NCBI GenBank assembly: GCA_000996085.1
Contig: LBYG01000024.1
Span: forward strand, 1 to 36,695
Direction: 5' to 3'
DNA: 36,695 bases
Source: Parcubacteria group bacterium GW2011_GWB1_40_14
GTDB lineage: Bacteria; Patescibacteriota; Minisyncoccia; Terrybacterales; GWB1-40-14
The position numbers and the translations under genes are program-made. Shown here one piece after another: positions 22,188-29,233 of this stretch. Each line of letters starts with the position of its first letter. Positions within the stretch are counted from its first letter, which is position 1. The notes below the pieces were generated by a model. The model was given only the letters and a program-made list of their open reading frames with translations, was not told where the DNA came from and did no database searches.

Positions 22188-23947
22188 CACCGTTTTCATC
22201 AAATCGGCCAAAACATGTACATGCAAAATCCTCAAACGCGCAGGATTTTATAGACCATCTTATTAAAGAAGATATTATTTCGGCACAAGAGGCAAAGGAT
22301 GCAATAAATGAATCTAATCGTCTTGGCCGTCCCATTGAAGCAATTTTGATAGATAGACAGTCTTTAACCGAAGAAGAAATGCTAAGCGAAAAGGGAGCAT
22401 TTTTGGATATTCCTTGGCGGGCGATATCTTCTGAATATAAAATCGCTGAAGCGGTTATTTCGCAAATCCCTGAAGAGGCAGCCAAAATATATAAAATAGT
22501 GCCTCTGTCGCGTGACGGAAATAATGTCGAGGTTGGCATGATAAATCCGGAAGATGTTCATGCGCAGGAAGCATTGCAATTTATTGCTGCGCGAGGAAAT
22601 TTTATTCCCAAAAAAATATTGATTTCTTCAAAGAGTTACGAAAATATTATACGGCAGTATCGTAGTCTTGGTGGAGAGGTCACCGAAGCCCTTTCAGAAC
22701 TTGAACAGGAAATTAAGATTGAAGGAGGCGCTTTACCTGCTACGCGCGCTGCCCGAACCGTTGAGGCCATACTTGAAGAAGAAGCTCCTATAGTAAAAAT
22801 GGTCTCTGTTATCATGCGTCATGCTTCTGAGGGCGGAGCTTCAGATATTCATATTGAACCTTTAGCCGATCGTTTACGTGTGCGTTTTCGTATGGACGGC
22901 ATTTTGCATACGTCTATCCTTCTTCCTATTAACGTGCATCCGGCGATAGTTTCAAGGATTAAAATTCTTTCAAATCTTAAAATAGATGAAACGCGTTTGC
23001 CTCAAGACGGTCGTTTCCACGCGGTAATAGATGGCAGAGAGTTTGATTTTCGTGTCGCTACTTTTCCAACAGCTAACGGGGAAAAAGTTACAATTCGTGT
23101 TTTGGATCCCACTACCGGAGTTAGAGCATTGCCTGAACTTGGTTTGACCGGCAGAACCCTTGAAATTATGGAACACGGCATTAAGAAGCCATACGGAATG
23201 ATTCTAATTTCCGGTCCTACCGGTTCCGGTAAATCAACAACTTTGTATGCGCTTTTGAAAATATTAAATAAGGAAATGATAAATATAGTAAGTTTGGAAG
23301 ATCCTATAGAATACACGATTGATGGAGTAAATCAGTCTCAGGTGCATGAAGAAATAGGTTACACTTTTGCTTCGGGATTACGACATATTTTGCGTGGGGA
23401 CCCTAATGTTATAATGGTAGGCGAGATTCGCGATTCAGATACCGCTAAACTTGCGGTCCATGCGGCGTTAACCGGCCATATAGTTTTAACGACCATTCAC
23501 ACAAACAGCGCGACAGGTATTATTCCAAGGCTTGTGGATATGGGCGTTGAACCATTTTTGATACCTTCTTCTGTAGCTGTTGGTATGGCCCAAAGACTTC
23601 TGCAGAGATTATGTAATAATTGTAAACGAACGTTTGTTCCGGAACCTAAAGTTGTAGCTATGTTAGAACGCGAACTTAAAAGTCTTCCGGAAAAAGAAAG
23701 AGAGCGCATCCCAAAAGACGGCTATAAATTATGGGTAGCGCCAGGATGTGATAAGTGTGCCGGACAAGGCAAAAAAGGCCGAATAGGTATATATGAAGCT
23801 TTTGATATGACCTCTGAAATGGAAAAAATAATAGTTACTGAGACTACAGAAGGAAATATTTTGAAAGAAGCTAATCGGCAGGGGATGGTCAGCATGTTAC
23901 AAGATGGTTTGCTCAAAGCCCTTGAAGGCCAGGTGTCTTTGGAATAA
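22178..23947 (+). CDS. pilB: Type IV pilus extension ATPase PilB
   Basis: The protein is 589 aa from ATG 22178; the track's earlier start lies inside the upstream gene and adds residues unlike the family. An N-terminal MshEN-type domain is followed by the GspE/PilB ATPase: GPTGSGKST (Walker A), Asp box LEDPIEY, Walker B VIMVGEIRDSDT, His box, and the PilB tetracysteine zinc site (CNNC ... CDKC). PilB is the cytoplasmic hexamer that powers pilin polymerisation. It overlaps the PilP-like gene by 10 nt. Confidence 0.95.
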   Translation: MPVTPFSSNRPKHVHAKSSNAQDFIDHLIKEDIISAQEAKDAINESNRLGRPIEAILIDRQSLTEEEMLSEKGAFLDIPWRAISSEYKIAEAVISQIPEEAAKIYKIVPLSRDGNNVEVGMINPEDVHAQEALQFIAARGNFIPKKILISSKSYENIIRQYRSLGGEVTEALSELEQEIKIEGGALPATRAARTVEAILEEEAPIVKMVSVIMRHASEGGASDIHIEPLADRLRVRFRMDGILHTSILLPINVHPAIVSRIKILSNLKIDETRLPQDGRFHAVIDGREFDFRVATFPTANGEKVTIRVLDPTTGVRALPELGLTGRTLEIMEHGIKKPYGMILISGPTGSGKSTTLYALLKILNKEMINIVSLEDPIEYTIDGVNQSQVHEEIGYTFASGLRHILRGDPNVIMVGEIRDSDTAKLAVHAALTGHIVLTTIHTNSATGIIPRLVDMGVEPFLIPSSVAVGMAQRLLQRLCNNCKRTFVPEPKVVAMLERELKSLPEKERERIPKDGYKLWVAPGCDKCAGQGKKGRIGIYEAFDMTSEMEKIIVTETTEGNILKEANRQGMVSMLQDGLLKALEGQVSLE

Positions 23948-23967
23948 GTTTAATTTGAAGCATGAAT

Positions 23968-24092
23968 CCCGTTAGAAAATTGCAATATTTTTATGAATTA
24001 TTATTTATATAAATTTAATTGTTTGATTATTGGTTGCCAAAAAAGTTCACGAATTTTTTTGGCTGTTGATACTAAGGCAATTTTCTAACGGG
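23968..24092. mobile_element. MITE-like 125-bp element at the pilT start, perfect 16-bp inverted ends, ATGAAT flanks
   Basis: CCCGTTAGAAAATTGC (23968-23983) and GCAATTTTCTAACGGG (24077-24092) are perfect inverse complements. ATGAAT stands on both sides (23962-23967 and 24093-24098), as expected for a 6-bp target duplication, and the right copy supplies the pilT start. The interior is AT-rich and codes for nothing. Its sequence differs from the pilM element except for a common AAAATT core in the arms. A solitary left arm is found at 26704. Confidence 0.75.
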
Positions 24093-25160
24093 ATGAATTA
24101 CGAACAAGAACTAGAAGAATTATTATCAACCGTAGCCATGCAGTCGGCCTCAGACGTTCATATAGCAGTAGGACGTTATCCTACTATTCGTGTAGATGAT
24201 GCGTTACTGCCCCTGTCGTCAAAGAAAATATTAACTCCCGAAGACACGGAAAGTTTTGCGCAGGTTATAATGACCAAACCACAGTGGGAAAAATTTTCTT
24301 TAACAAATGAAATAGATTTGGGTTATTCTTTCCGAGACAAAGCACGTTTTCGTGTGAACATTTTCAGACAAAGATCTTTTGTATCAATAGTAATGAGGCT
24401 TATTCCCGCTCATGTTAAATCTATTGAAGAATTGGGTTTGCCTCCTATACTGCACGAGTTTACACGACACGCTCAAGGATTTTTCCTTATGGTGGGACCG
24501 GCGGGCCACGGCAAATCTACGACCTTAGCTGCTTTGATCGATGAAATTAATCACGAAAGGGCGGATCATATTTTGACTATAGAGGACCCGATAGAATATT
24601 TATTTCAACAGGACCGTTCAATTATAGATCAGCGCGAGGTTGGAATAGATACTAAAGATTTTATTACAGCTTTGCGTTCTGCATTCCGCCAGGATCCGGA
24701 TGTAATAATGGTAGGGGAAATGAGAGATGCCGAAACAATTGGAGCAGCTTTAACCGCAGCCGAGACGGGTCACTTGATCTTTTCAACACTGCATACGAAT
24801 AATGCTGCACAAACCATAGATCGTATAATTGATACTTTCCCCGCTGAACAGCAAGGACAGGTTCGTAATCAATTAGCCATGACTTTAACGGGTGTGGTAT
24901 CGGAAAGACTTATTCCACGACTTGAAGGCGGAAGAATTCCGGCTATAGAGGTCATGATCGCCACACCGGCAATACGAAATCTTATACGCGAGAAGAAAAC
25001 GCATGAAGTTGATTTGGTAATTGAAACCAGCGCAGATGACGGCATGTTATCGTTGAACCGATCGTTAGCCGAGTTAGCCAAGAAGCGTGAAATTTCTTTG
25101 GAAAATGCCGAACTTTATTCAAGCAATTCCTCAGAATTAAGAATGCTAATAGGACGTTAA
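24093..25160 (+). CDS. pilT: Type IV pilus retraction ATPase PilT
   Basis: The protein is 355 aa from ATG 24093, the usual PilT length; the track's TTG 24030 lies in the inserted element. It has ASDVHI in the N-terminal domain, Walker A GPAGHGKST (canonical GPTGSGKST), Asp box IEDPIEY, Walker B VIMVGEMRDAET, HTNNAAQTIDRIID and the C-terminal AIRNLIRE motif that is specific to PilT and needed for retraction. PilT depolymerises the pilus for twitching or DNA uptake. No Shine-Dalgarno is visible. Confidence 0.95.
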   Translation: MNYEQELEELLSTVAMQSASDVHIAVGRYPTIRVDDALLPLSSKKILTPEDTESFAQVIMTKPQWEKFSLTNEIDLGYSFRDKARFRVNIFRQRSFVSIVMRLIPAHVKSIEELGLPPILHEFTRHAQGFFLMVGPAGHGKSTTLAALIDEINHERADHILTIEDPIEYLFQQDRSIIDQREVGIDTKDFITALRSAFRQDPDVIMVGEMRDAETIGAALTAAETGHLIFSTLHTNNAAQTIDRIIDTFPAEQQGQVRNQLAMTLTGVVSERLIPRLEGGRIPAIEVMIATPAIRNLIREKKTHEVDLVIETSADDGMLSLNRSLAELAKKREISLENAELYSSNSSELRMLIGR

Positions 25161-25162
25161 TA

Positions 25163-25315
25163 AATCAAATATCAAATATTAAATATCAAAATTTAGGTAT
25201 GTTGTTTCGCAAAAAAGCGAAACAACATTATAATTTCGTCGCCTCGGCCTGACTCGTACACGGGCGGGCAGGCGAATCACAACAATTTTGATTTTTGCAT
25301 TTTGAATTTTGAATT
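25163..25315. repeat. AT-rich inverted-arm element between pilT and pilC
   Basis: Arms 25163-25197 and 25282-25315 are imperfect inverse complements (CAAAATATC/ATTTTGA-type words). Inside are the perfect hairpin GTTGTTTCGC-aaaaaa-GCGAAACAAC (25201-25226) and a G+C-rich palindromic stretch. It belongs to the same family as 15946-16029. It fills the pilT-pilC spacer. Confidence 0.6.
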
Positions 25316-25321
25316 AAAGTA

Positions 25322-26530
25322 GTGCCATCATACTCATATCAAGCCCGTACTCCCTCGGGTGAAGCGCAAAACGGAATAATTGAAGCCGGCTCGCATGACG
25401 CGGCTGTGGCAACATTGCAACGTCACGGTCTTTTTATAACTAATTTATCCGAAATAGAAACGCATAATATTTTTAAGAGGGACATTAAAATTTTCCAGGG
25501 AGTTTCGCGTAAAGAAATAGTTAATTTTTCTCGTCAACTATCCGTTTTATTCGAGGCCCGTGTTCCTTTAGTTGAGGCCTTAAGAACGCTTTCTGACCAG
25601 ACAAGAAATCGAACTTTTCATAAACAACTTCTCGCGATTGCAAATGATGTTGATTCAGGCAAACCTTTATCGGAAGCCTTATCTGAATTTTCTAAAGGTT
25701 TTTCGCCTTTTTATATTCACATGGTAAGGTCAGGCGAAGTCTCGGGTCGTTTGCAGGAAGGACTTAATTATTTGGCCGACTATTTAGATAGGGAATACGC
25801 GCTGATTTCTAAGGTTCGAGGAGCTTTTATATATCCTATTTTCGTATTAGTGGTTTTTATTGTTGTTGCCTCAGTTATGGTTGTATTCATAGTTCCTCAG
25901 CTTGAAGCTGTAATTAAAGAATCCGGTCAGCAATTTCCTTTGCCTACTCGAATATTATTAGGCGTCTCTTATTTTATCAGGCAATACGGCATTATTATAG
26001 GTTTGATTTTGGGCGTTATCGGGTTTTTCTTTTTTCGTTTTATCAAAACCAAGGAAGGTAGATTTTGGTGGGATGGCATATCGCTTAAGGTGCCGGTATT
26101 TGGCAGTCTTTTGACCAATATTTATGTTTCCCGTTTTAGTGATAATCTCGGCACTCTTATTTCGGCGGGTTTGCCTATTATTCAGGCTTTGCATATAACT
26201 CGTGAAGTTGTAGGCAATGAAATGTTTAGTTTAATGTTGTCCGATGCCGAAGAAGCCGTTAAACGTGGCGAAATGATAAATGGAGTTGTTCGCCTGCAAA
26301 AATTTATGCCACCAATGGTAGCGGAAATGATATCGGTAGGGGAGAAAACAGGTAAATTAGATGTTATTTTAGGCCACGTATCCCGTTTTTTTAGGAGAGA
26401 AGTAGATGTTTCGGTAGAAAATATAGTTTCGTTAATTGAGCCTCTGTTGATAGTTTCTTTGGGTTTGATCGTAGCTATTCTTGTGGCCGCTATTCTTTTG
26501 CCGATTTATAATTTGGCTAGCGCGTTTTAG
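25322..26530 (+). CDS. pilC: Type IV pilus inner-membrane platform protein PilC
   Basis: The protein is 402 aa. YSYQARTPSGEAQNGIIEA at the N-terminus and two repeated GspF domains (about 70-190 and 275-395) are seen, with SRQLSVLFEARVPLVEAL and SDNLGTLISAGLPIIQAL as the two copies of the characteristic motif, and three TM helices. PilC sits beneath the pilus and couples PilB/PilT to pilin addition or removal. The start is GTG, without a Shine-Dalgarno, five bases after an AT-rich repeat. Confidence 0.95.
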   Translation: MPSYSYQARTPSGEAQNGIIEAGSHDAAVATLQRHGLFITNLSEIETHNIFKRDIKIFQGVSRKEIVNFSRQLSVLFEARVPLVEALRTLSDQTRNRTFHKQLLAIANDVDSGKPLSEALSEFSKGFSPFYIHMVRSGEVSGRLQEGLNYLADYLDREYALISKVRGAFIYPIFVLVVFIVVASVMVVFIVPQLEAVIKESGQQFPLPTRILLGVSYFIRQYGIIIGLILGVIGFFFFRFIKTKEGRFWWDGISLKVPVFGSLLTNIYVSRFSDNLGTLISAGLPIIQALHITREVVGNEMFSLMLSDAEEAVKRGEMINGVVRLQKFMPPMVAEMISVGEKTGKLDVILGHVSRFFRREVDVSVENIVSLIEPLLIVSLGLIVAILVAAILLPIYNLASAF

Positions 26531-26681
26531 ATGGCGTATTGCTTATTGTATATCGTTTAGGTTGATGTAGTACTTTTTGATAAATAGTTTCGCGTATACA
26601 ATTTTCGATTAGCTATTAGCAATTTGCGACATGCCGAGAAGAATGTGGATAAGTTTTCCTATTAATATATAACGTTTTTTG

Positions 26682-26690
26682 TGTTATATT
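26682..26690 (+). promoter_or_regulatory. Extended -10 promoter of pilA
   Basis: TG-T-TATATT in a 250-bp AT-rich spacer. It would give pilA its own transcript with a leader of about 85 nt that contains the element arm at 26704. Confidence 0.45.
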
Positions 26691-26703
26691 AAAGAAAGCT
26701 CGC

Positions 26704-26719
26704 CCCGTTAGAAAATTGC
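26704..26719. repeat. Solitary arm of the pilT element in the pilA leader
   Basis: CCCGTTAGAAAATTGC is identical to the left arm of the pilT element. No inverse partner is present nearby. It may be an element remnant, a protein-binding site shared by pilA and pilT, or an RNA site complementary to the right arm in the pilB-pilT spacer. Confidence 0.7.
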
Positions 26720-26782
26720 TTAATTCAGACAAGGTTTATTAAACTTAAAAAATAAGCCGCAAATAGAAGGGGGGTGACAATT

Positions 26783-27382
26783 ATGACTAAAGTTTTAAAC
26801 CGTTTTAGCGCTTTAAATCCTCAAAAGAGGCAAGGCGGTTTCACCTTAATAGAGCTTTTGGTGGTTATTGCAATAATCGCGGTTTTGGCCGCCGTCGTAT
26901 TGGTCGCCCTCGGAAATGCCCGCACAAGAGCTCGTGATGCCAGGAGAGTTTCTGACCTAAACAACGTGGCATTGGCATTGGAGGTCTACCTCGACACAAC
27001 GAACGTAGCAACATATCCTACAGCTGGAGTTGCCGCGCCAAGCAATGCTCAATGGGCAACGATGGTAACGTCTTTACGTGGTGCCAACGTTATTCAGGGA
27101 ACAATTGAGGACCCTATCAATACTGCCGAGATGCTTTACAGGGCACAGACCAATTTAGCTAATGCTAACGGTACTGGCGCCGCAGTTGATACTTCCTATC
27201 TTATCGGCGCTGACCTTGAAACAACCAGTACAGCTTCTTGCGCCAGTGATTATGATGGCCCGAATATCGGTACTGTTGCAGTAGGCGCTACTGATTGTTC
27301 AGAGAACGCCGCATCTGATTGTGCAGGAGATGACACTCAAGAATTGGATTATTGCATTTGTAATGGTCCAGCTTGCGAGTAA
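26783..27382 (+). CDS. pilA: Major type IV pilin PilA
   Basis: The protein is 199 aa. The prepilin leader ends QGG with cleavage before FTLIELLVVIAIIAVLAAVVLVAL; E5 of the mature protein is present (E24 of the precursor). The globular part ends in a Cys-rich tail with six cysteines, which could form disulfides outside the cell. ATG 26783 is chosen because AAGGGGGGTGA stands directly upstream, the best ribosome site of the pil genes and consistent with high expression; the track's GTG 26774 lies in that site. It has its own promoter and a strong terminator. Confidence 0.92.
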   Translation: MTKVLNRFSALNPQKRQGGFTLIELLVVIAIIAVLAAVVLVALGNARTRARDARRVSDLNNVALALEVYLDTTNVATYPTAGVAAPSNAQWATMVTSLRGANVIQGTIEDPINTAEMLYRAQTNLANANGTGAAVDTSYLIGADLETTSTASCASDYDGPNIGTVAVGATDCSENAASDCAGDDTQELDYCICNGPACE

Positions 27383-27402
27383 GAAACATTACAGTGTTTT
27401 TG

Positions 27403-27467
27403 TCCGGACTTGTCTTGATTTTACGTTTTAAATCGTAAAATTATATAGACAAGTCCGGATTGTTTTT
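27403..27467 (+). terminator. Strong terminator after pilA
   Basis: A 13-bp perfect outer stem (TCCGGACTTGTCT / AGACAAGTCCGGA) plus an inner ATTTTACG / CGTAAAAT stem is followed by TTGTTTTT. It insulates pilD from pilA expression. Confidence 0.9.
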
Positions 27468-27490
27468 AACTAGATATTTATATTATCGAT

Positions 27491-28381
27491 ATGTTTGCTT
27501 TATCGGCAGTTTTTAGTTTTGTTTTTGGAGCTATTGCGGGCAGTTTTATAGATGCCGCCTCAGAGCGATGGGGACAGGATAAATCCATAATGGGACGCTC
27601 GCATTGTGTTTCGTGTGGTTATGTATTGAAATGGAAAGATCTGTTTCCGGTTTTTAGTTTTTTGGCACTACGTGGCCGATGCGCAAGTTGCGGGGTTAAT
27701 ATTCCGCGTAGGCATTTAATTATAGAAATTCTTACGGGGTTTATTTTTTTTGTTATTTTTTTAAGTTTGCCTCTTTCAAAGTATATTTTTGTTACGGGCA
27801 CAGAGATAGATCTAATTTTATTTGCCAATCTTTTATTTTTGTGGGTAGTAACCTCAGCTATTTTGATACTTATTTTGAGCGACGCAAGATTTTATATAAT
27901 ACCGGATATAGTTTCGATGCCGGGAGCTCTTGCGGTTTTAATTCTTGCGGCCTTGTTGGATTATGTTTTTCCTAACATAGACTCGATATCTTTTCTTGCT
28001 CAGGAAGGAGTCAATAATATTTTTTCACGCGTAATTCCTTCTTTTCCCGAAAGTTTATTGGGAGCGACAATCGGTTCGCTTTTCTTTTTTTCCATATCCT
28101 TTATTTCAAGAGGGAAGTGGATGGGATGGGGAGACGGTAAAATGGCCATGTTTTTGGGGGCGCTTTTCGGATGGCCGTTTGTGGTCTCGGTAGCATTCGC
28201 TTCTTTTGTATTGGGTTCATTTGTAGGGCTCTTTTTAATGCTTAAAAAAGAGGCAACAATGAAAAGCTTGTTGCCATTCGGAGTTTTCCTGGGCATTTCG
28301 GCTATTTTCTTTTTGATATTTCAGAATACATCTGACGGTCAAATGTTCAGATTTTTCTCTTCAAGCTTCTTTGCGCTTTAG
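27491..28381 (+). CDS. pilD: Prepilin peptidase PilD (A24 family)
   Basis: The protein is 296 aa. The N-terminal cytoplasmic loop has two zinc CxxC pairs (CVSCG and CASCG), and the multi-TM core carries the aspartate sites SDARFYIIPD and the GWGDGKM (GxGD) motif of TFPP aspartyl proteases. It cleaves the PilA leader and N-methylates the new Phe; the pseudopilin fusion at 29234 is another likely substrate. No Shine-Dalgarno is seen before the ATG. Confidence 0.95.
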   Translation: MFALSAVFSFVFGAIAGSFIDAASERWGQDKSIMGRSHCVSCGYVLKWKDLFPVFSFLALRGRCASCGVNIPRRHLIIEILTGFIFFVIFLSLPLSKYIFVTGTEIDLILFANLLFLWVVTSAILILILSDARFYIIPDIVSMPGALAVLILAALLDYVFPNIDSISFLAQEGVNNIFSRVIPSFPESLLGATIGSLFFFSISFISRGKWMGWGDGKMAMFLGALFGWPFVVSVAFASFVLGSFVGLFLMLKKEATMKSLLPFGVFLGISAIFFLIFQNTSDGQMFRFFSSSFFAL

Positions 28382-28431
28382 AGATATGGTACAATAAACC
28401 CAAGGTTAATTAATTAGAAATAAACAAAAAT

Positions 28432-28566
28432 ATGTTTACAAATTTTTTAAATAAACTAATGAATCGCCCTTCAGCCGAAGACAAAAAATTCTGGAAAGCG
28501 ATAGGCGTTCTCATTGCTTTTGCCGCAATCGGAGCGGTGTGGTTCCTTTTTGAATCATTACAATAA
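28432..28566 (+). CDS. 44-aa single-TM protein
   Basis: This frame is too short for the ORF track. ATG TTT ACA ... CAA TAA encodes a basic N-terminus (MNRPSAEDKKFWK) and one TM helix (AIGVLIAFAAIGAVWFLF). It lies 50 nt after pilD in the same direction. Codon use is like that of its neighbours, and the charged-then-hydrophobic layout is what a real small membrane protein would show. Function unknown; possibly a pilus accessory. Confidence 0.5.
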   Translation: MFTNFLNKLMNRPSAEDKKFWKAIGVLIAFAAIGAVWFLFESLQ

Positions 28567-28650
28567 TAGGTTTTGAGTCAAATATCGGGATAAGGTCTAA
28601 TTTATTTTTAGATATTCTTTTCCTTCACATAAATATTTTTATTTTTAAGC

Positions 28651-29139
28651 ATGCTTCGTCGTCTACCCAAAATTTTATTGCATCGCGTGCCTTTTTTGCA
28701 TAAAAAAGCGGCTGATCCAACCTACGGCCAGGTTTTGGGAATTTTATCTCTTTTTATTACTATAGGCGCGATATGGTTCATGTTCGCGACGTTGCGGTAT
28801 TCCGGAGTTTTTTATGGTCTTACTTCTAATTCATCGCAGAATGATCCATATCCTCCGATAAGAGGAGAGGCTTTTGTTCAGTTTGATTTTGGCGTTAAGC
28901 CATCAAGAGCTTTTCGTGGTTCAGTTATAGACGGAATGACGCTTAGTGAAACGATTCAGCAAGCTGCAATGGTTGGTAATTTTGATATAGTTTGGCAGCC
29001 ATTTATAACTATTGACGGTTTATCTGACGGCATGGAAGGCAAACAATGGGTTTTTTATAAGAACGAAAACAGAATAAATGAAACGCCAGATGTTGTGTCC
29101 GTAAAGCCGCAAGACGAAATATTTGCAAGATTTGAATAA
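28651..29139 (+). CDS. Membrane-anchored protein with DUF4430-like domain
   Basis: The protein is 162 aa. A basic N-terminus precedes one TM helix (about 27-48), and the extracytoplasmic part ends with TLSETIQQAAMVGNF...GKQWVFYKNENRINETPDVVSVKPQDEIFARF. This resembles the DUF4430/transcobalamin-C-terminal-like fold, in which a short turn of WxxYxNG type is conserved. Such domains occur in surface proteins. It lies between pilD and the giant pseudopilin, so a role in pilus or surface assembly is possible, but only the architecture is seen. Confidence 0.5.
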   Translation: MLRRLPKILLHRVPFLHKKAADPTYGQVLGILSLFITIGAIWFMFATLRYSGVFYGLTSNSSQNDPYPPIRGEAFVQFDFGVKPSRAFRGSVIDGMTLSETIQQAAMVGNFDIVWQPFITIDGLSDGMEGKQWVFYKNENRINETPDVVSVKPQDEIFARFE

Positions 29140-29146
29140 ACAACTC

Positions 29147-29214
29147 TAGCGTTTAGCGTTTAGCGTTTAGGGTATAGGGTTACGCGGCTAACCGCTATAC
29201 GCTAAACGCTTTTT
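29147..29214. repeat. TTTAGCG tandem repeat and hairpin with T-tract
   Basis: TAGCGTT is repeated three times and leads into a stem of about 20 bp (29162-29182 / 29189-29210) with a 6-nt loop, followed by TTTTT. It may end transcription of the DUF4430-like gene. The GTTTAGGGTATAGGG word also occurs inside recG (13016-13039). Confidence 0.7.
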
Positions 29215-29233
29215 AAATAGAAATTTTATTTAC

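Noticed and set aside
24030-24092. N-terminal extension of PilT from TTG 24030
   Set aside because: It is encoded by the inserted inverted-repeat element and does not resemble PilT; ATG 24093 gives the usual start.
29147-29214. A regulatory RNA before the giant pseudopilin gene
   Set aside because: The structure is explained by a tandem 7-mer and an inverted repeat of a dispersed family; nothing indicates a ligand-binding fold.
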